A stretch of DNA of 27,908 bases. It comes from Candidatus Nomurabacteria bacterium RIFCSPHIGHO2_01_FULL_39_10. GTDB taxonomy: Bacteria; Patescibacteriota; Minisyncoccia; Phycocordibacterales; UBA9973. Positions 21,525 to 27,908 of the stretch are shown here, in pieces. The translations under genes and the position numbers were made by a program. The first letter of the stretch is position 1. The number at the start of each line of letters is the position of its first letter. The notes beneath the pieces were generated by a model. That model had not been told where the DNA came from, did no database searches, and saw nothing but the letters and a program-made list of their open reading frames with translations. The DNA lies in contig MFTJ01000023.1 in the NCBI GenBank assembly GCA_001786805.1, forward strand, positions 1 to 27,908, written 5' to 3'.

Positions 21525-21732
21525 AGTGAATGTTTAAAGGTTTGCGAAAAAATAAATGGATAATTTTTTGCATAAAACTCTTTCGTGTATTATATCGTAC
21601 TTTTTGCAAGAGCAGTTTGTGGTCTCTCGCCTCTTTGGCATACTTTTCGCCCTGGAGAATTTTTAAATCAATTTTCTTGTTAATCTTCTGTATCTCCTTC
21701 TCTAACATTCTTACATATTGTTTTTGTGACAT
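21517..21732 (-). CDS. Small coiled-coil protein co-transcribed with lexA
   Basis: 71 residues, MSQKQYVRMLEKEIQKINKK then IDLKILQGEKYAKEARDHKL. Lys/Glu-rich and helical, with a C-terminal RKSFMQKIIHLFFRKPL segment that may be amphipathic. It is the first gene after the SOS-box promoter and overlaps the lexA start by 8 bases, so it should be induced by DNA damage together with lexA. No family is recognised. Its length and position resemble the small partners sometimes encoded with lexA, but no function should be assigned. Confidence 0.65.
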   Translation of the reverse strand: MSQKQYVRMLEKEIQKINKKIDLKILQGEKYAKEARDHKLLLQKVRYNTRKSFMQKIIHLFFRKPLNIHYA

Positions 21733-21761
21733 AAATTTTAATACTAATTATTTTTTAATTT

Positions 21762-21811
21762 TACCCCCTCCTTTCTCCTCCCCCTACATAGGGGGAGGCT
21801 GGGTAGGGGTA
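21762..21811 (-). repeat. Palindromic repeat in the lexA operon leader (copy 2)
   Basis: This is the inverted copy of the nusA repeat. Read on the minus strand it starts TACCCCTACCCAGCCTCCCC, has CCCCCT/AGGGGG centre arms and ends AGAAAGGAGGGGG. It lies between the SOS promoter and the first gene, so it is transcribed as a hairpin in the 5' leader ~30-80 bases before the start codon. Confidence 0.85.
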
Positions 21812-21824
21812 CCCGACTTAATTT

Positions 21825-21854
21825 AGTATAAGTGAACGAGCGTTCACTTGTCAA
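21825..21854 (-). promoter_or_regulatory. lexA: SOS-box promoter of the lexA operon
   Basis: On the minus strand TTGACA (21854-21849), 18-base spacer, TATACT (21830-21825). The spacer is exactly the palindrome AGTGAACGAGCGTTCACT (21831-21848). Its core GAACGAGCGTTC fits the Gram-positive (Bacillus-type) LexA box GAAC-RNRY-GTTY. LexA bound there would block both -35 and -10 elements. Confidence 0.88.
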
Positions 21855-21902
21855 CAACAAGACTGTGGATAACCCCGAATAGTCAAATTTCTCCCATTTT
21901 AA

Positions 21903-22289
21903 CTACCTAAATTGGACTCCTTTAGACTTCAGAAATCTCTTAATCTTATTTTGAGTAGCTTCGGGAATAGCGGCAATGACTGGTCCAAGCTCGTGATATG
22001 CAAAAGAAAGTATCTCGTTGGGAAGAATTTGGAAACTACCGCCAGATAAAAGGCAGTCTCTCGCCTCAATTTTTAGTCTCCCTAATAAGTAACGATGTTC
22101 GCCCGGACTTAAGTAAATATTAAAATCTTTGTCCACAATGAACATTATTCTTTTCTTTTCTTTTACATAAAGCAACAAGGTTTCTAAAGAAATAACGGGA
22201 TCAACCTTAATCTCGGAAGAGTCCTCTAATTTTTGCCGGAGTAGTTCTTTGTTTTTTTCTGTTTCTTCTGAAAAATTTTCTTTTGGCAT
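21903..22289 (-). CDS. Unknown 128-residue protein after the Nudix gene
   Basis: A soluble protein with no signal or membrane segment. The N-terminal ~30 residues are Glu/Lys-rich. The centre (ISLETLLLYVKEKKRIMFIV, then DKDFNIYLSPGEHRYLLG) looks alpha/beta, and the end (PEATQNKIKRFLKSKGVQFR) helical and basic. No family recognised. The start codon lies five bases after the Nudix stop codon, so both are in one operon and may act on related substrates. It ends before the lexA SOS promoter with no clear terminator. Confidence 0.65.
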   Translation of the reverse strand: MPKENFSEETEKNKELLRQKLEDSSEIKVDPVISLETLLLYVKEKKRIMFIVDKDFNIYLSPGEHRYLLGRLKIEARDCLLSGGSFQILPNEILSFAYHELGPVIAAIPEATQNKIKRFLKSKGVQFR

Positions 22290-22294
22290 ATTAT

Positions 22295-22891
22295 TTATTT
22301 TCCCAAAGGCTTAAACAGTTCTTTCAACTCCGCCATTTTCTTCGGGTCCAGTTTGGCTTCAAAAAGTTTAACGATAACTTCTTTTTTATAGAAATCTTGG
22401 TGATCCTTGGTGGCTATTTCTATGAGTTCATCTAGAGTAGAAGGTTTTAATTTTATTTTTTCTCCCCCGTCCAATTTCAAATCCGTCACTTTCTTCAAAC
22501 CTTTGGCGATAAATGTGTACACTACCCAATCCATCTTGCTTAAAGGATGCTGAGAGTCCCATAAAATAAATTCCTCCGCCTCGTAACCGCTCTCTTCTAA
22601 AAGTTCCCGCTTGGCGGCAGAAAGTACATCTTCCCCTTCGTCCACTCTTCCACCCGTTGCTCCAATAAAAGATTTTTTGCCCGGTTGTTCCTGTTCTGTC
22701 AAAAGAATTTTTCCATCAGGTAGAACCCCAAAAACAACAACCGTGTCTGGACGCTTTAATTTTTCAAATGTCGCCTTCGTACCGTCATACATCTCCTGTT
22801 CCCATTGGTAAACATCGTAAATAACGCCCTTGAAAACCCTCTTGGCATTTTCCGGAATCGGCTGTTTGGATTTTGGACGGTCTATTTTCAT
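22295..22891 (-). CDS. Nudix hydrolase
   Basis: Hydrolyses nucleoside diphosphates linked to another group. A complete Nudix box is seen: GGRVDEGEDVLSAAKRELLEESGYE matches GX5EX7REUXEEXGU, with metal-binding Glu residues in RELLEES. Size and layout (198 residues, N-terminal strand region FKGVIYDVYQWEQEMYDGTK) resemble ADP-ribose pyrophosphatase-like members; the substrate is unproven. I start at ATG 22891 (MKIDRPKSKQPIPEN) because a consensus TATAAT (22903-22898) lies seven bases before it, which predicts a leaderless mRNA; an upstream GTG at 22909 would lie inside the promoter. Confidence 0.88.
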   Translation of the reverse strand: MKIDRPKSKQPIPENAKRVFKGVIYDVYQWEQEMYDGTKATFEKLKRPDTVVVFGVLPDGKILLTEQEQPGKKSFIGATGGRVDEGEDVLSAAKRELLEESGYEAEEFILWDSQHPLSKMDWVVYTFIAKGLKKVTDLKLDGGEKIKLKPSTLDELIEIATKDHQDFYKKEVIVKLFEAKLDPKKMAELKELFKPLGK

Positions 22892-22974
22892 TTCATTATT
22901 ATAACTCACTTCAATACAAATAACCTAACTATCATAATAGACACGACCGTTGCTAATATACTAGTTAGGATATT

Positions 22975-24537
22975 TTAACTATTAACCTTCGGCCGATACT
23001 GTATCGCCTCAAGGATGTGGTTCGCTTCCACATTTTCCGAATTTGCGAGGTCGGCGATGGTGCGGGCGATTTTGATGACTCTATGGTAGGCTCTGGCGGA
23101 GAGGGCGAGGCGTTCGGCGCTGTCGTCTAGCAAATCTCGCACTTCTTTACTTAGTTTTACCATACTGCTTAAATCTTTTACATTCATTTCGCTGTTGGTG
23201 GTTATGTCCCTGCCTAATTTTTCAAATCTATTTTTCTGTATTTCCCGCGCGGTGATCACTCTCGCTTTTATTTTCTCGCTCCGCTCCCCTGTCCCCTCCC
23301 CGCCAAGCTTTTTGTAATCAACATTGGCAACCGACACCCACAAATCAATGCGGTCAATGATTGGTCCGGATAGTTTTCTCTTGTATCTGTCTAAATCAGA
23401 CGGTTTGCAAATGCAGGCCTTTTGCTTGTTGCCGGTATTTCCGCAGGGGCAGGGGTTCATGGCGGCAACCAGAATAAAATTGGAAGGAAAGATGGCTGTG
23501 CCTTTGGCTCGGGAAATTGAAACGATATTATCCTCCAAAGGCTGGCGCAGGGATTCTATTACCCTCTTTTCAAATTCCGGAAATTCGTCCAAAAATAAAA
23601 CTCCGCGGTGCGCTAGCGTAACTTCGCCGGGCTTCGGATAGGTTCCTCCGCCCACAATTGAAACATAAGAAGAAGTGTGATGCGGAGCGCGAAATGGCGG
23701 AAAACAGACGAGTTCACCCCGTGTAGCCCCCGCCACCGAATGAATGCCGGTAATTTCCAAAACTTCTCCCTTGCTTAAATCCGGCAAGAGTCCTGAAAAA
23801 ACTCGCGCCAGCATCGTCTTGCCCGTGCCGGGCGGGCCGTACATAGCGATATTATGCCCGCCAGCCGCCGCGATTTCCAGCCCGCGCTTGGCGCCTTCCT
23901 GTCCGCGAATGTCGGCAAAATCCCCTCCTTTTGTTTCTCTTTTGTAATTTATTTTTGTTTTTGGCTGAAGAGAAATTTTTTTAGACTTATTTCCTAATTT
24001 TTCTTGAATCCTGCCATGAGATTCATCAATATGTTCTATTACTTCCTCTAAACTTTCCGCGCCGAAAATTTTTATGCCGTCCACCATGGCCGCTTCAACC
24101 GCATTTTCTTTCGGCAAATATATTTCTTCATAACCACGCCTTTTGGCTTCTTCGGCAAGCGGTAAAGCGCCGCGAATGCTCCGAAGCGCGCCGTCGAGTC
24201 CGAGCTCACCTAAGAAAATTTTTTTTTCCGAATTAAATTTAATTTCACCGGCGGCTTTGAGGTAAGCGATGGCTATCGCCAAGTCAAAAAACGGCCCTTC
24301 TTTTTTCAAATCGGCCGGCGAAAGCGACACTATAATTTTTTGATTTTTAGCTTTAGGAGATTTAAAACCGGAATTCTTGATGGCTCCACTAACTCTGTCT
24401 TTGGATTCATCTACCGCCTTGTCCGGCAGCCCCACCACCGAAAAAGTATGCAGACCTTTGGATAAATCCACTTCAATCGTCACAATCGCGCCTTGGAGTA
24501 AATTCACTTGCGCTGAATAAACTTTGGCAAAAGACAT
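22975..24537 (-). CDS. comM: YifB/ComM-family Mg-chelatase-like AAA+ ATPase
   Basis: 520 residues, full length. The N-terminal Lon-protease-like fold (~1-170) begins FAKVYSAQVNLLQGAIVTIE with VVGLPDKAVDESKDRV. The AAA+ core has Walker A GPPGTGKT (234-241), Walker B VLFLDEFPE (313-321), and a Cys-rich insert NPCPCGNTGNKQKACIC (361-377) that may bind zinc. The C-terminal ChlI-like lid contains SARAYHRVIKIARTIADL. ComM is a hexameric helicase that drives branch migration during natural transformation, so the cell may take up DNA, in line with the pilin-like gene. The loop GGEGTGERSE (412-421) is GC-rich in DNA. It starts 13 bases after the DksA-like gene. Confidence 0.92.
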   Translation of the reverse strand: MSFAKVYSAQVNLLQGAIVTIEVDLSKGLHTFSVVGLPDKAVDESKDRVSGAIKNSGFKSPKAKNQKIIVSLSPADLKKEGPFFDLAIAIAYLKAAGEIKFNSEKKIFLGELGLDGALRSIRGALPLAEEAKRRGYEEIYLPKENAVEAAMVDGIKIFGAESLEEVIEHIDESHGRIQEKLGNKSKKISLQPKTKINYKRETKGGDFADIRGQEGAKRGLEIAAAGGHNIAMYGPPGTGKTMLARVFSGLLPDLSKGEVLEITGIHSVAGATRGELVCFPPFRAPHHTSSYVSIVGGGTYPKPGEVTLAHRGVLFLDEFPEFEKRVIESLRQPLEDNIVSISRAKGTAIFPSNFILVAAMNPCPCGNTGNKQKACICKPSDLDRYKRKLSGPIIDRIDLWVSVANVDYKKLGGEGTGERSEKIKARVITAREIQKNRFEKLGRDITTNSEMNVKDLSSMVKLSKEVRDLLDDSAERLALSARAYHRVIKIARTIADLANSENVEANHILEAIQYRPKVNS

Positions 24538-24550
24538 AGTTTATTTTTAA

Positions 24551-24910
24551 TTATTTTTCTAAATGCTGTTTGCAAGTTCGGGCGGCTGGATTTGCCTCAA
24601 GGCGCGCCATTTCAATATCTTTCTTACAGACTTCACATTTGCCGAAAGATTCCCTGTTTAGCCCTTTAATCGCTTTCAAGATATTCTGCAACCTCGGCTC
24701 TAAAGTTTTGAGCATAGAACTTTTTGATTCAAAATCTTCGAACCTGTCCGCCATGTCATTTTGGTCGGAATGAGGAAAATCCAACTCTTCCGGAGTCGCT
24801 TCCCACTCGCCCGTCTCGGGATTAAGCTTGCCCATATCCCGCAGTTCTTCTAAAAGCATGTCCCGTTCTTTTTCTAATTTTTCTTTAATAATTTTTTTCT
24901 TTTCTTGCAT
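24551..24910 (-). CDS. DksA/TraR-like zinc-finger protein
   Basis: 119 residues. The N-terminal helical coiled coil (~1-85) has a middle DFPHSDQNDMADRFEDFESK segment. The C-terminal zinc finger is CEVCKKDIEMARLEANPAAR with TCKQH: Cys92, Cys95, Cys113 and His116. The last ligand is His in place of the usual Cys, so the site is Cys3His. DksA-type proteins enter the RNA polymerase secondary channel and, with ppGpp, alter promoter choice; this one lacks a clear DxxDxA tip, so its effect is uncertain. It is first in a likely operon with comM, divergent from metK. Confidence 0.85.
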   Translation of the reverse strand: MQEKKKIIKEKLEKERDMLLEELRDMGKLNPETGEWEATPEELDFPHSDQNDMADRFEDFESKSSMLKTLEPRLQNILKAIKGLNRESFGKCEVCKKDIEMARLEANPAARTCKQHLEK

Positions 24911-25054
24911 CCCAGTACTAAAATTTTAATTTATAATTTTTATCGTTATGCCCCGTAATCAAAAATTTAGTACAGGACAAGTAGCCCATCAATGATAGCA
25001 CTTTAAATAATTTTATGCTACAATGCGTATACAATTAAATAATGTTTTATCTAG
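24911..25054. promoter_or_regulatory. Divergent intergenic region with metK promoter candidates
   Basis: AT-rich and without a reading frame. TGCTACAAT (extended -10, hexamer 25017-25022) and a second TATACAAT near 25028-25035 could start the metK riboswitch transcript. A -35 element is weak for both. TAGTACTGGG and TAGTACAGGA near 24915 and 24970 are short similar sequences of unknown meaning. On the minus strand TATAAA near 24930 could be the -10 of the dksA-like gene. Confidence 0.35.
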
Positions 25055-25190
25055 AGTGGCGGTATCCTCCTTCGTTATAACTACGGACGGAGAACGAGAT
25101 TTGGCTCGGCGACCCCACAGCAACCTGTCCTGAAATATAATTGAAGGACAAGGTGCTAACTCCAACCCTAACGGGAAAGATACCTAGTCG
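25055..25190 (+). ncRNA. S-box (SAM-I clan) riboswitch upstream of metK
   Basis: Core motifs of the SAM-I family are readable in order: CCCCACAGCAACC (25112-25124), AAGGTGCTAACTCCA (25150-25164) and CGGGAAAGATA (25172-25181). P1 is GGTATC (25061-25066) with GATACC (25179-25184). P3 is CCTGTCCT with AGGACAAGG. P4 is CCC with GGG. The P2 side contains a k-turn-like element around GAGAACGAG/CTCGGCGA and an extra hairpin (CTCC...GGAG, 25067-25091) beyond the compact Bacillus form. It senses S-adenosylmethionine, the product of the downstream enzyme, giving feedback control. Confidence 0.88.
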
Positions 25191-25194
25191 TTAT

Positions 25195-25226
25195 TTTTCC
25201 TGCATTATCAGGAATTTTTTGTTTTT
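25195..25226 (+). terminator. Riboswitch expression-platform terminator
   Basis: TTCCTG (25197-25202) pairs with CAGGAA (25209-25214) around CATTAT, followed by TTTTTTGTTTTT. The stem is short (six pairs). It lies directly after P1 of the riboswitch and 11 bases before the metK ATG, so SAM binding likely promotes termination. Confidence 0.75.
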
Positions 25227-25236
25227 ATATAGAACC

Positions 25237-26214
25237 ATGAAAAAAACATCTGAGTTTGTAAGCCCTAAACATCCGGATAAAATTTGCGACTTTATCGCAG
25301 ACAGCATTTTGGACGCTTATTTGGAAAAAGACAAAGAAAGCCGCACAGCAATAGAAGTGATGGGCGGACATAATTTGATAACCATCAATGGCGAAGTGGC
25401 TTCAAAGAGTAGCCCAAATATAGAAAAGTTGGTCAAAGAAATTGTTGGACAAAAATATAAAATAATTATAAACATCGCGGTGCAAAGTCCGGAAATAGCG
25501 CAAGGGGTAGACAAAGGCGGAGCCGGAGACCAAGGAATAATGAAGGGTTATGCCACGAATGAAACGCCTGAATATCTGCCTCTTGAATACGTCCTCGCCC
25601 GTAATTTGTGTCAAAAAATATACACTATCTATCCGTATGACGGAAAAACGCAGGTAACAATAGAAAACGGCAAAGTACTAACGGTGGTGGCTAGTTTCCA
25701 AAACACAAAAAACGCTGAGCTTCTAAAATTGGTTAAAAAAATAATTAAAGCAGATGAATACTTAATCAACCCAGCCGGAGAATGGACGCTCGGAGGGTTT
25801 GACGCGGATACTGGGCTTTCGGGCAGAAAATTAATCATAGATAACTACGGACCGCAAATATCCATCGGCGGTGGCTCTTTCTCCGGCAAAGATGCTACCA
25901 AAGTTGACCGCTCCGGCGCTTATATGGCGCGATATGTGGCTAAAAATTTAATCGCTTCCGGATTCGGCAAGGAAGTTTTTGTGTCTGTCGCGTATGCGAT
26001 AGGCATAGTAGAACCCTTAATGCTAGAAGCAATAAATGAAAAAGGTGAAGACCTGTCCGAAATTGTCCGCAAGAATTTTGATTTCCGCCCGCGCGCTATC
26101 ATCAAACTTCTAAATCTTCGTAAGCCTATTTTTCGTCAAACCGCCGCTTGGGGACACTTCGGCAAAGAAAATCTGCCGTGGGAGAGGATTGAGAAAATAA
26201 AAAAGATAAGGTAA
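25237..26214 (+). CDS. metK: S-adenosylmethionine synthetase (methionine adenosyltransferase)
   Basis: Makes SAM from methionine and ATP, releasing phosphate and pyrophosphate. Signatures: HPDKICDFIAD (His11, ATP binding), GGAGDQGIMKGYA, and GGGSFSGKDATKVDRSGAY. The protein ends AAWGHFGKENLPWERIEK, the usual C-terminus. At 325 residues it is about 60 shorter than E. coli MetK, a loss spread over loops. I use ATG 25237 (MKKTSEFVSPKHP); an upstream in-frame ATG at 25141 would lie inside the riboswitch. Expression is controlled by the S-box riboswitch. A second, diverged copy of its 3' end lies at 27059-27121, after an inserted gene. Confidence 0.95.
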   Translation: MKKTSEFVSPKHPDKICDFIADSILDAYLEKDKESRTAIEVMGGHNLITINGEVASKSSPNIEKLVKEIVGQKYKIIINIAVQSPEIAQGVDKGGAGDQGIMKGYATNETPEYLPLEYVLARNLCQKIYTIYPYDGKTQVTIENGKVLTVVASFQNTKNAELLKLVKKIIKADEYLINPAGEWTLGGFDADTGLSGRKLIIDNYGPQISIGGGSFSGKDATKVDRSGAYMARYVAKNLIASGFGKEVFVSVAYAIGIVEPLMLEAINEKGEDLSEIVRKNFDFRPRAIIKLLNLRKPIFRQTAAWGHFGKENLPWERIEKIKKIR

Positions 26215-26253
26215 AAACTTGCTTTTGATTTTATAGAACTACATAATTGTCAC

Positions 26254-27048
26254 ATGAAACAAAACTTAGAAACATTACCTGCTTCCCCAGCCCTAGTTTC
26301 TCGCTTTCTTGATATTCGAGAAAGACCTGAAATAAACCCAAAAAAAGATGATTTTAAGGATGTTTTTAGTGATGAACAGTCTCGCAAACATGCTTTTTGG
26401 GAAGCAAAAAAAGCATTTGAATTTATTTTTGAAAGAGCAACATTTTTGCGTCATTTAGAGCAAAAACCAAACAAAGAAAGTTTTATTTATTTGAAACGGG
26501 TTAGATCTTTTGGATTAATATTAAAATCTCTGTATTTTTTTGTAAATTCTAGTCATAAATGCACAGAAAAATTAAGTAAATTTTTATACTTTTTAGGACA
26601 ATATAATGACAGCTATAATATAGCTCCCTCAGAAGAGAACAAAAAGGAAATTATAAATAACATAGATGTTATCGATTTATCTATAAATTTTTGTAACACT
26701 TCTGAGTTTAGAGGATATGCCACTGGTGTTTTATCTGAAATAGAAAAACTTTTACAGGAAAAAATATTTCCGGTAAAAAAATTCCATGTTCTAAGAATAA
26801 AAATAAGGTCCCTTGCAAATCTTACCCAAACTTTAGCCGTAGAAAATTATGGTGGAAGTTTGCATTGGCTGTTTTATTCTCTTGATATGTTGTCGAGAGA
26901 AATGGGGAAACATCACAAGAAATTAGTCCAAAAAGGACTGCGCGGAGAAATTAATTATGATAAATCGATGGTGGAAATTGAGCCACATATTGCATTAGAA
27001 TTTAACAGAATAAAACCTTTCATAGAAAAAGTTTGCGGTTTGAAGTAA
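26254..27048 (+). CDS. Unknown protein between two copies of the metK 3' end
   Basis: 264 residues, all-helical, no signal or membrane segment. No confident family. Two segments, FLYFLGQYNDSYNIAPSEEN and KKFHVLRIKIRSLANLTQTL, recall the His/Arg-rich helices of CHAD-domain (polyphosphate-binding) proteins, and LSREMGKHHKKLVQKGL is strongly basic; this is a weak resemblance. It is AT-rich compared with metK. It starts 39 bases after metK and is followed 16 bases later by a second metK C-terminal fragment, so it looks inserted at the end of metK. It may be read through from metK, as no terminator is visible between them. Confidence 0.65.
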   Translation: MKQNLETLPASPALVSRFLDIRERPEINPKKDDFKDVFSDEQSRKHAFWEAKKAFEFIFERATFLRHLEQKPNKESFIYLKRVRSFGLILKSLYFFVNSSHKCTEKLSKFLYFLGQYNDSYNIAPSEENKKEIINNIDVIDLSINFCNTSEFRGYATGVLSEIEKLLQEKIFPVKKFHVLRIKIRSLANLTQTLAVENYGGSLHWLFYSLDMLSREMGKHHKKLVQKGLRGEINYDKSMVEIEPHIALEFNRIKPFIEKVCGLK

Positions 27049-27058
27049 AGTGCAAGCC

Positions 27059-27121
27059 ATTTACGGTCATTTCGGCAAACCAAATCTGCCGTGGGAGAAA
27101 ATTAAAAAGATAAAAAATTAA
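27059..27121 (+). pseudogene. Duplicated, diverged 3' end of metK
   Basis: The frame IYGHFGKPNLPWEKIKKIKN followed by TAA parallels the metK end WGHFGKENLPWERIEKIKKI. Over 39 aligned bases of the GHFGK...PWE region about 33 match (26152-26190 against 27065-27103). There is no upstream part of metK and no start codon. IYGHFGKPNLPWE (Tyr before GHFG) is closer to the usual MetK consensus than the end of the intact gene, so this may be the original 3' end. Confidence 0.75.
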
Positions 27122-27127
27122 AAACTA

Positions 27128-27862
27128 CTACATCGCATTTACATAAGTCCTTAAAAAAATTAACGTGTCCTGTTTTAGACTTTTGCGCGCTTTGCGCATT
27201 TGCTCTGCGTCAAGCAAGTTGCTCAAATCTTGAACTAGTATCGTCTCGGTAATATGTTTCTCTATGAAGGCAATCAGTTCAACAAGAAAATCTTTTGTCT
27301 TTTTGCCTGTCCGCTCTAAAATGACTGCCTCGTTAAACGAAAAATTCTGTGAAAAAAAGTAGTGAATATCATAAATATCTCTGCCCGCTATCGCTCCATG
27401 CTTCTGCCACCTATCCAGCACAGCCGCGAGCTTGTTGCCAAACATCGTCTCTTTGCTTTGGCAAATTATTGTGCGGTCTATATCTGTAAATCTTTTTGCC
27501 TCATAGATGTTTGCTTTTGGTACAGGGAAAACAGCATCTATAGCCAAAGTATTTCTGTCATGAGCCGTGTTTGGGTATTTTAAAAAATACTGAATTGTAT
27601 TTTTGCTTTGGTCTTTTATTTCTAGCCCCAGCTCAATCCAAATCTTTTCCAGCCTCTCCCTTACGACCGGCATATCCTCTGTTTTGCCGACGAAATCCAT
27701 GTCTAGATCGACAGAAAACCTATCAAGATAACAGAGCATAGAAGCGCATGTGCCTCCCTTGAAATATAAATTTTGGGCAAGATATATATCAGAATACACA
27801 GCCGAAAGTATTTTATAGAGCCAAGCTTTGTGCAATATGTCTTGTGTTTTTATAGTTTTCAT
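27128..27862 (-). CDS. AbiEii-type nucleotidyltransferase toxin
   Basis: 244 residues of the nucleotidyltransferase AbiEii/AbiGii toxin family (DUF1814-like). The signature YFKGGTCASMLCYLDRFSVD continues LDMDF: Gly-Gly-Thr (36-38) and the catalytic acidic pair around Asp52/Asp54. GRDIYDIHYFF and the Lys in MFGNKLAAVLDR are further family features. In type IV abortive-infection systems this enzyme modifies tRNA or another target and is controlled by a DNA-binding AbiEi antitoxin encoded just upstream. The tail of a co-directional gene ends 9 bases before its start codon and is probably that partner. Convergent with the metK remnant. Confidence 0.85.
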   Translation of the reverse strand: MKTIKTQDILHKAWLYKILSAVYSDIYLAQNLYFKGGTCASMLCYLDRFSVDLDMDFVGKTEDMPVVRERLEKIWIELGLEIKDQSKNTIQYFLKYPNTAHDRNTLAIDAVFPVPKANIYEAKRFTDIDRTIICQSKETMFGNKLAAVLDRWQKHGAIAGRDIYDIHYFFSQNFSFNEAVILERTGKKTKDFLVELIAFIEKHITETILVQDLSNLLDAEQMRKARKSLKQDTLIFLRTYVNAM

Positions 27863-27871
27863 ATTTTATTA

Positions 27872-27907
27872 TTAATAACCTATAATCTTTTTTATCTCTT
27901 TCACTTT
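27872..27907 (-). CDS. C-terminal end of an upstream gene, possible AbiEi-like antitoxin (partial)
   Basis: Reading from the window edge, the frame KVKEIKKIIGY ends in TAA at 27874-27872, nine bases before the AbiEii-like start codon. Position and spacing fit an antitoxin gene in the usual antitoxin-toxin order, but only eleven codons are visible, so identity rests on context. Confidence 0.35.
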   Translation of the reverse strand, partial: KVKEIKKIIGY

Positions 27908-27908
27908 G

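Noticed and set aside
23278..23312. GC-rich stretch in comM (GGEGTGERSE) as another repeat insertion
   Set aside because: No clear hairpin, and the loop length is within what the family tolerates; similarity to the other repeats is only compositional.
25141..25236. Longer N-terminus for MetK starting at ATG 25141
   Set aside because: It lies inside the riboswitch aptamer and terminator; ATG 25237 gives the conserved start.
1..27908. CRISPR arrays, tRNA genes, integrases and stop-codon recoding
   Set aside because: I saw no regularly spaced repeats, no tRNA cloverleaf, no integrase or transposase gene, and all core genes are full length with standard stops.

Overview
This looks like a chromosomal window from a small-genome bacterium of the Candidate Phyla Radiation, most likely a Parcubacteria-type lineage. 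The reasons are: shortened housekeeping proteins (a trigger factor without its PPIase domain, NusA without C-terminal extensions, a 325-residue MetK); a membrane-bound pyrophosphatase; type IV pilin-like and small single-pass membrane proteins; few Shine-Dalgarno sites; and several genes whose predicted -10 box lies about 7 bases before the start codon, which suggests leaderless mRNAs. The code is standard. The placement is inferred from gene content, as no rRNA marker is present.

Layout. 1-637: tail of a structured RNA with a terminator, a truncated EamA-type transporter start, a repeat-rich patch, and a leader terminator before nusA. 638-7180 (+): nusA, hppA (K+-independent type), a secreted 11-residue-repeat protein, a small membrane protein, tig, a pilin-like protein and another small membrane protein. 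7184-10692 (-): argH-argG-CodA-like amidohydrolase operon. 10919-12289 (+): clpP and an unknown gene. 12301-12985 (-): a higBA toxin-antitoxin pair with a palindromic operator inside its promoter. 13001-14259 (+): ornithine cyclodeaminase preceded by what reads as a complete proline-type transcription attenuator. 14289-16495 (+): RNase Y and HU. 16553-24910 (-): HAD phosphatase; an AT-rich restriction-modification block (HNH nuclease plus two D12 adenine methyltransferases); lexA with a Gram-positive-type SOS box; Nudix; ComM; and a DksA/TraR-like protein. 25055-26214 (+): S-box (SAM) riboswitch, terminator and metK. 26254-27908: an unknown gene, a second copy of the metK 3' end, and an AbiEii-type toxin with the tail of a probable partner gene at the window edge.

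Main points. (1) The ocd leader (13001-13166) has a promoter, a 19-codon reading frame MINRHFFKFNTVSPVPMPK with three Pro codons near its end, and three mutually exclusive RNA helices (1:2, 2:3, 3:4). This is the classical amino-acid attenuator layout, and it sits in front of an enzyme that makes proline from ornithine. (2) One roughly 50-bp palindromic repeat occurs in frame inside nusA and, inverted, in the lexA operon leader. A related hairpin repeat forms a linker inside tig. These behave like protein-invading palindromic elements. (3) LexA autoregulation is readable from the DNA, and the restriction-modification genes follow lexA on the same strand with short gaps. (4) The metK 3' end is duplicated around an inserted gene.

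Arginine and proline metabolism recurs: ArgG and ArgH would turn citrulline plus aspartate into arginine plus fumarate, and ornithine cyclodeaminase would turn ornithine into proline. No upstream ornithine-pathway genes are in the window, so salvage rather than full synthesis is the likelier reading.
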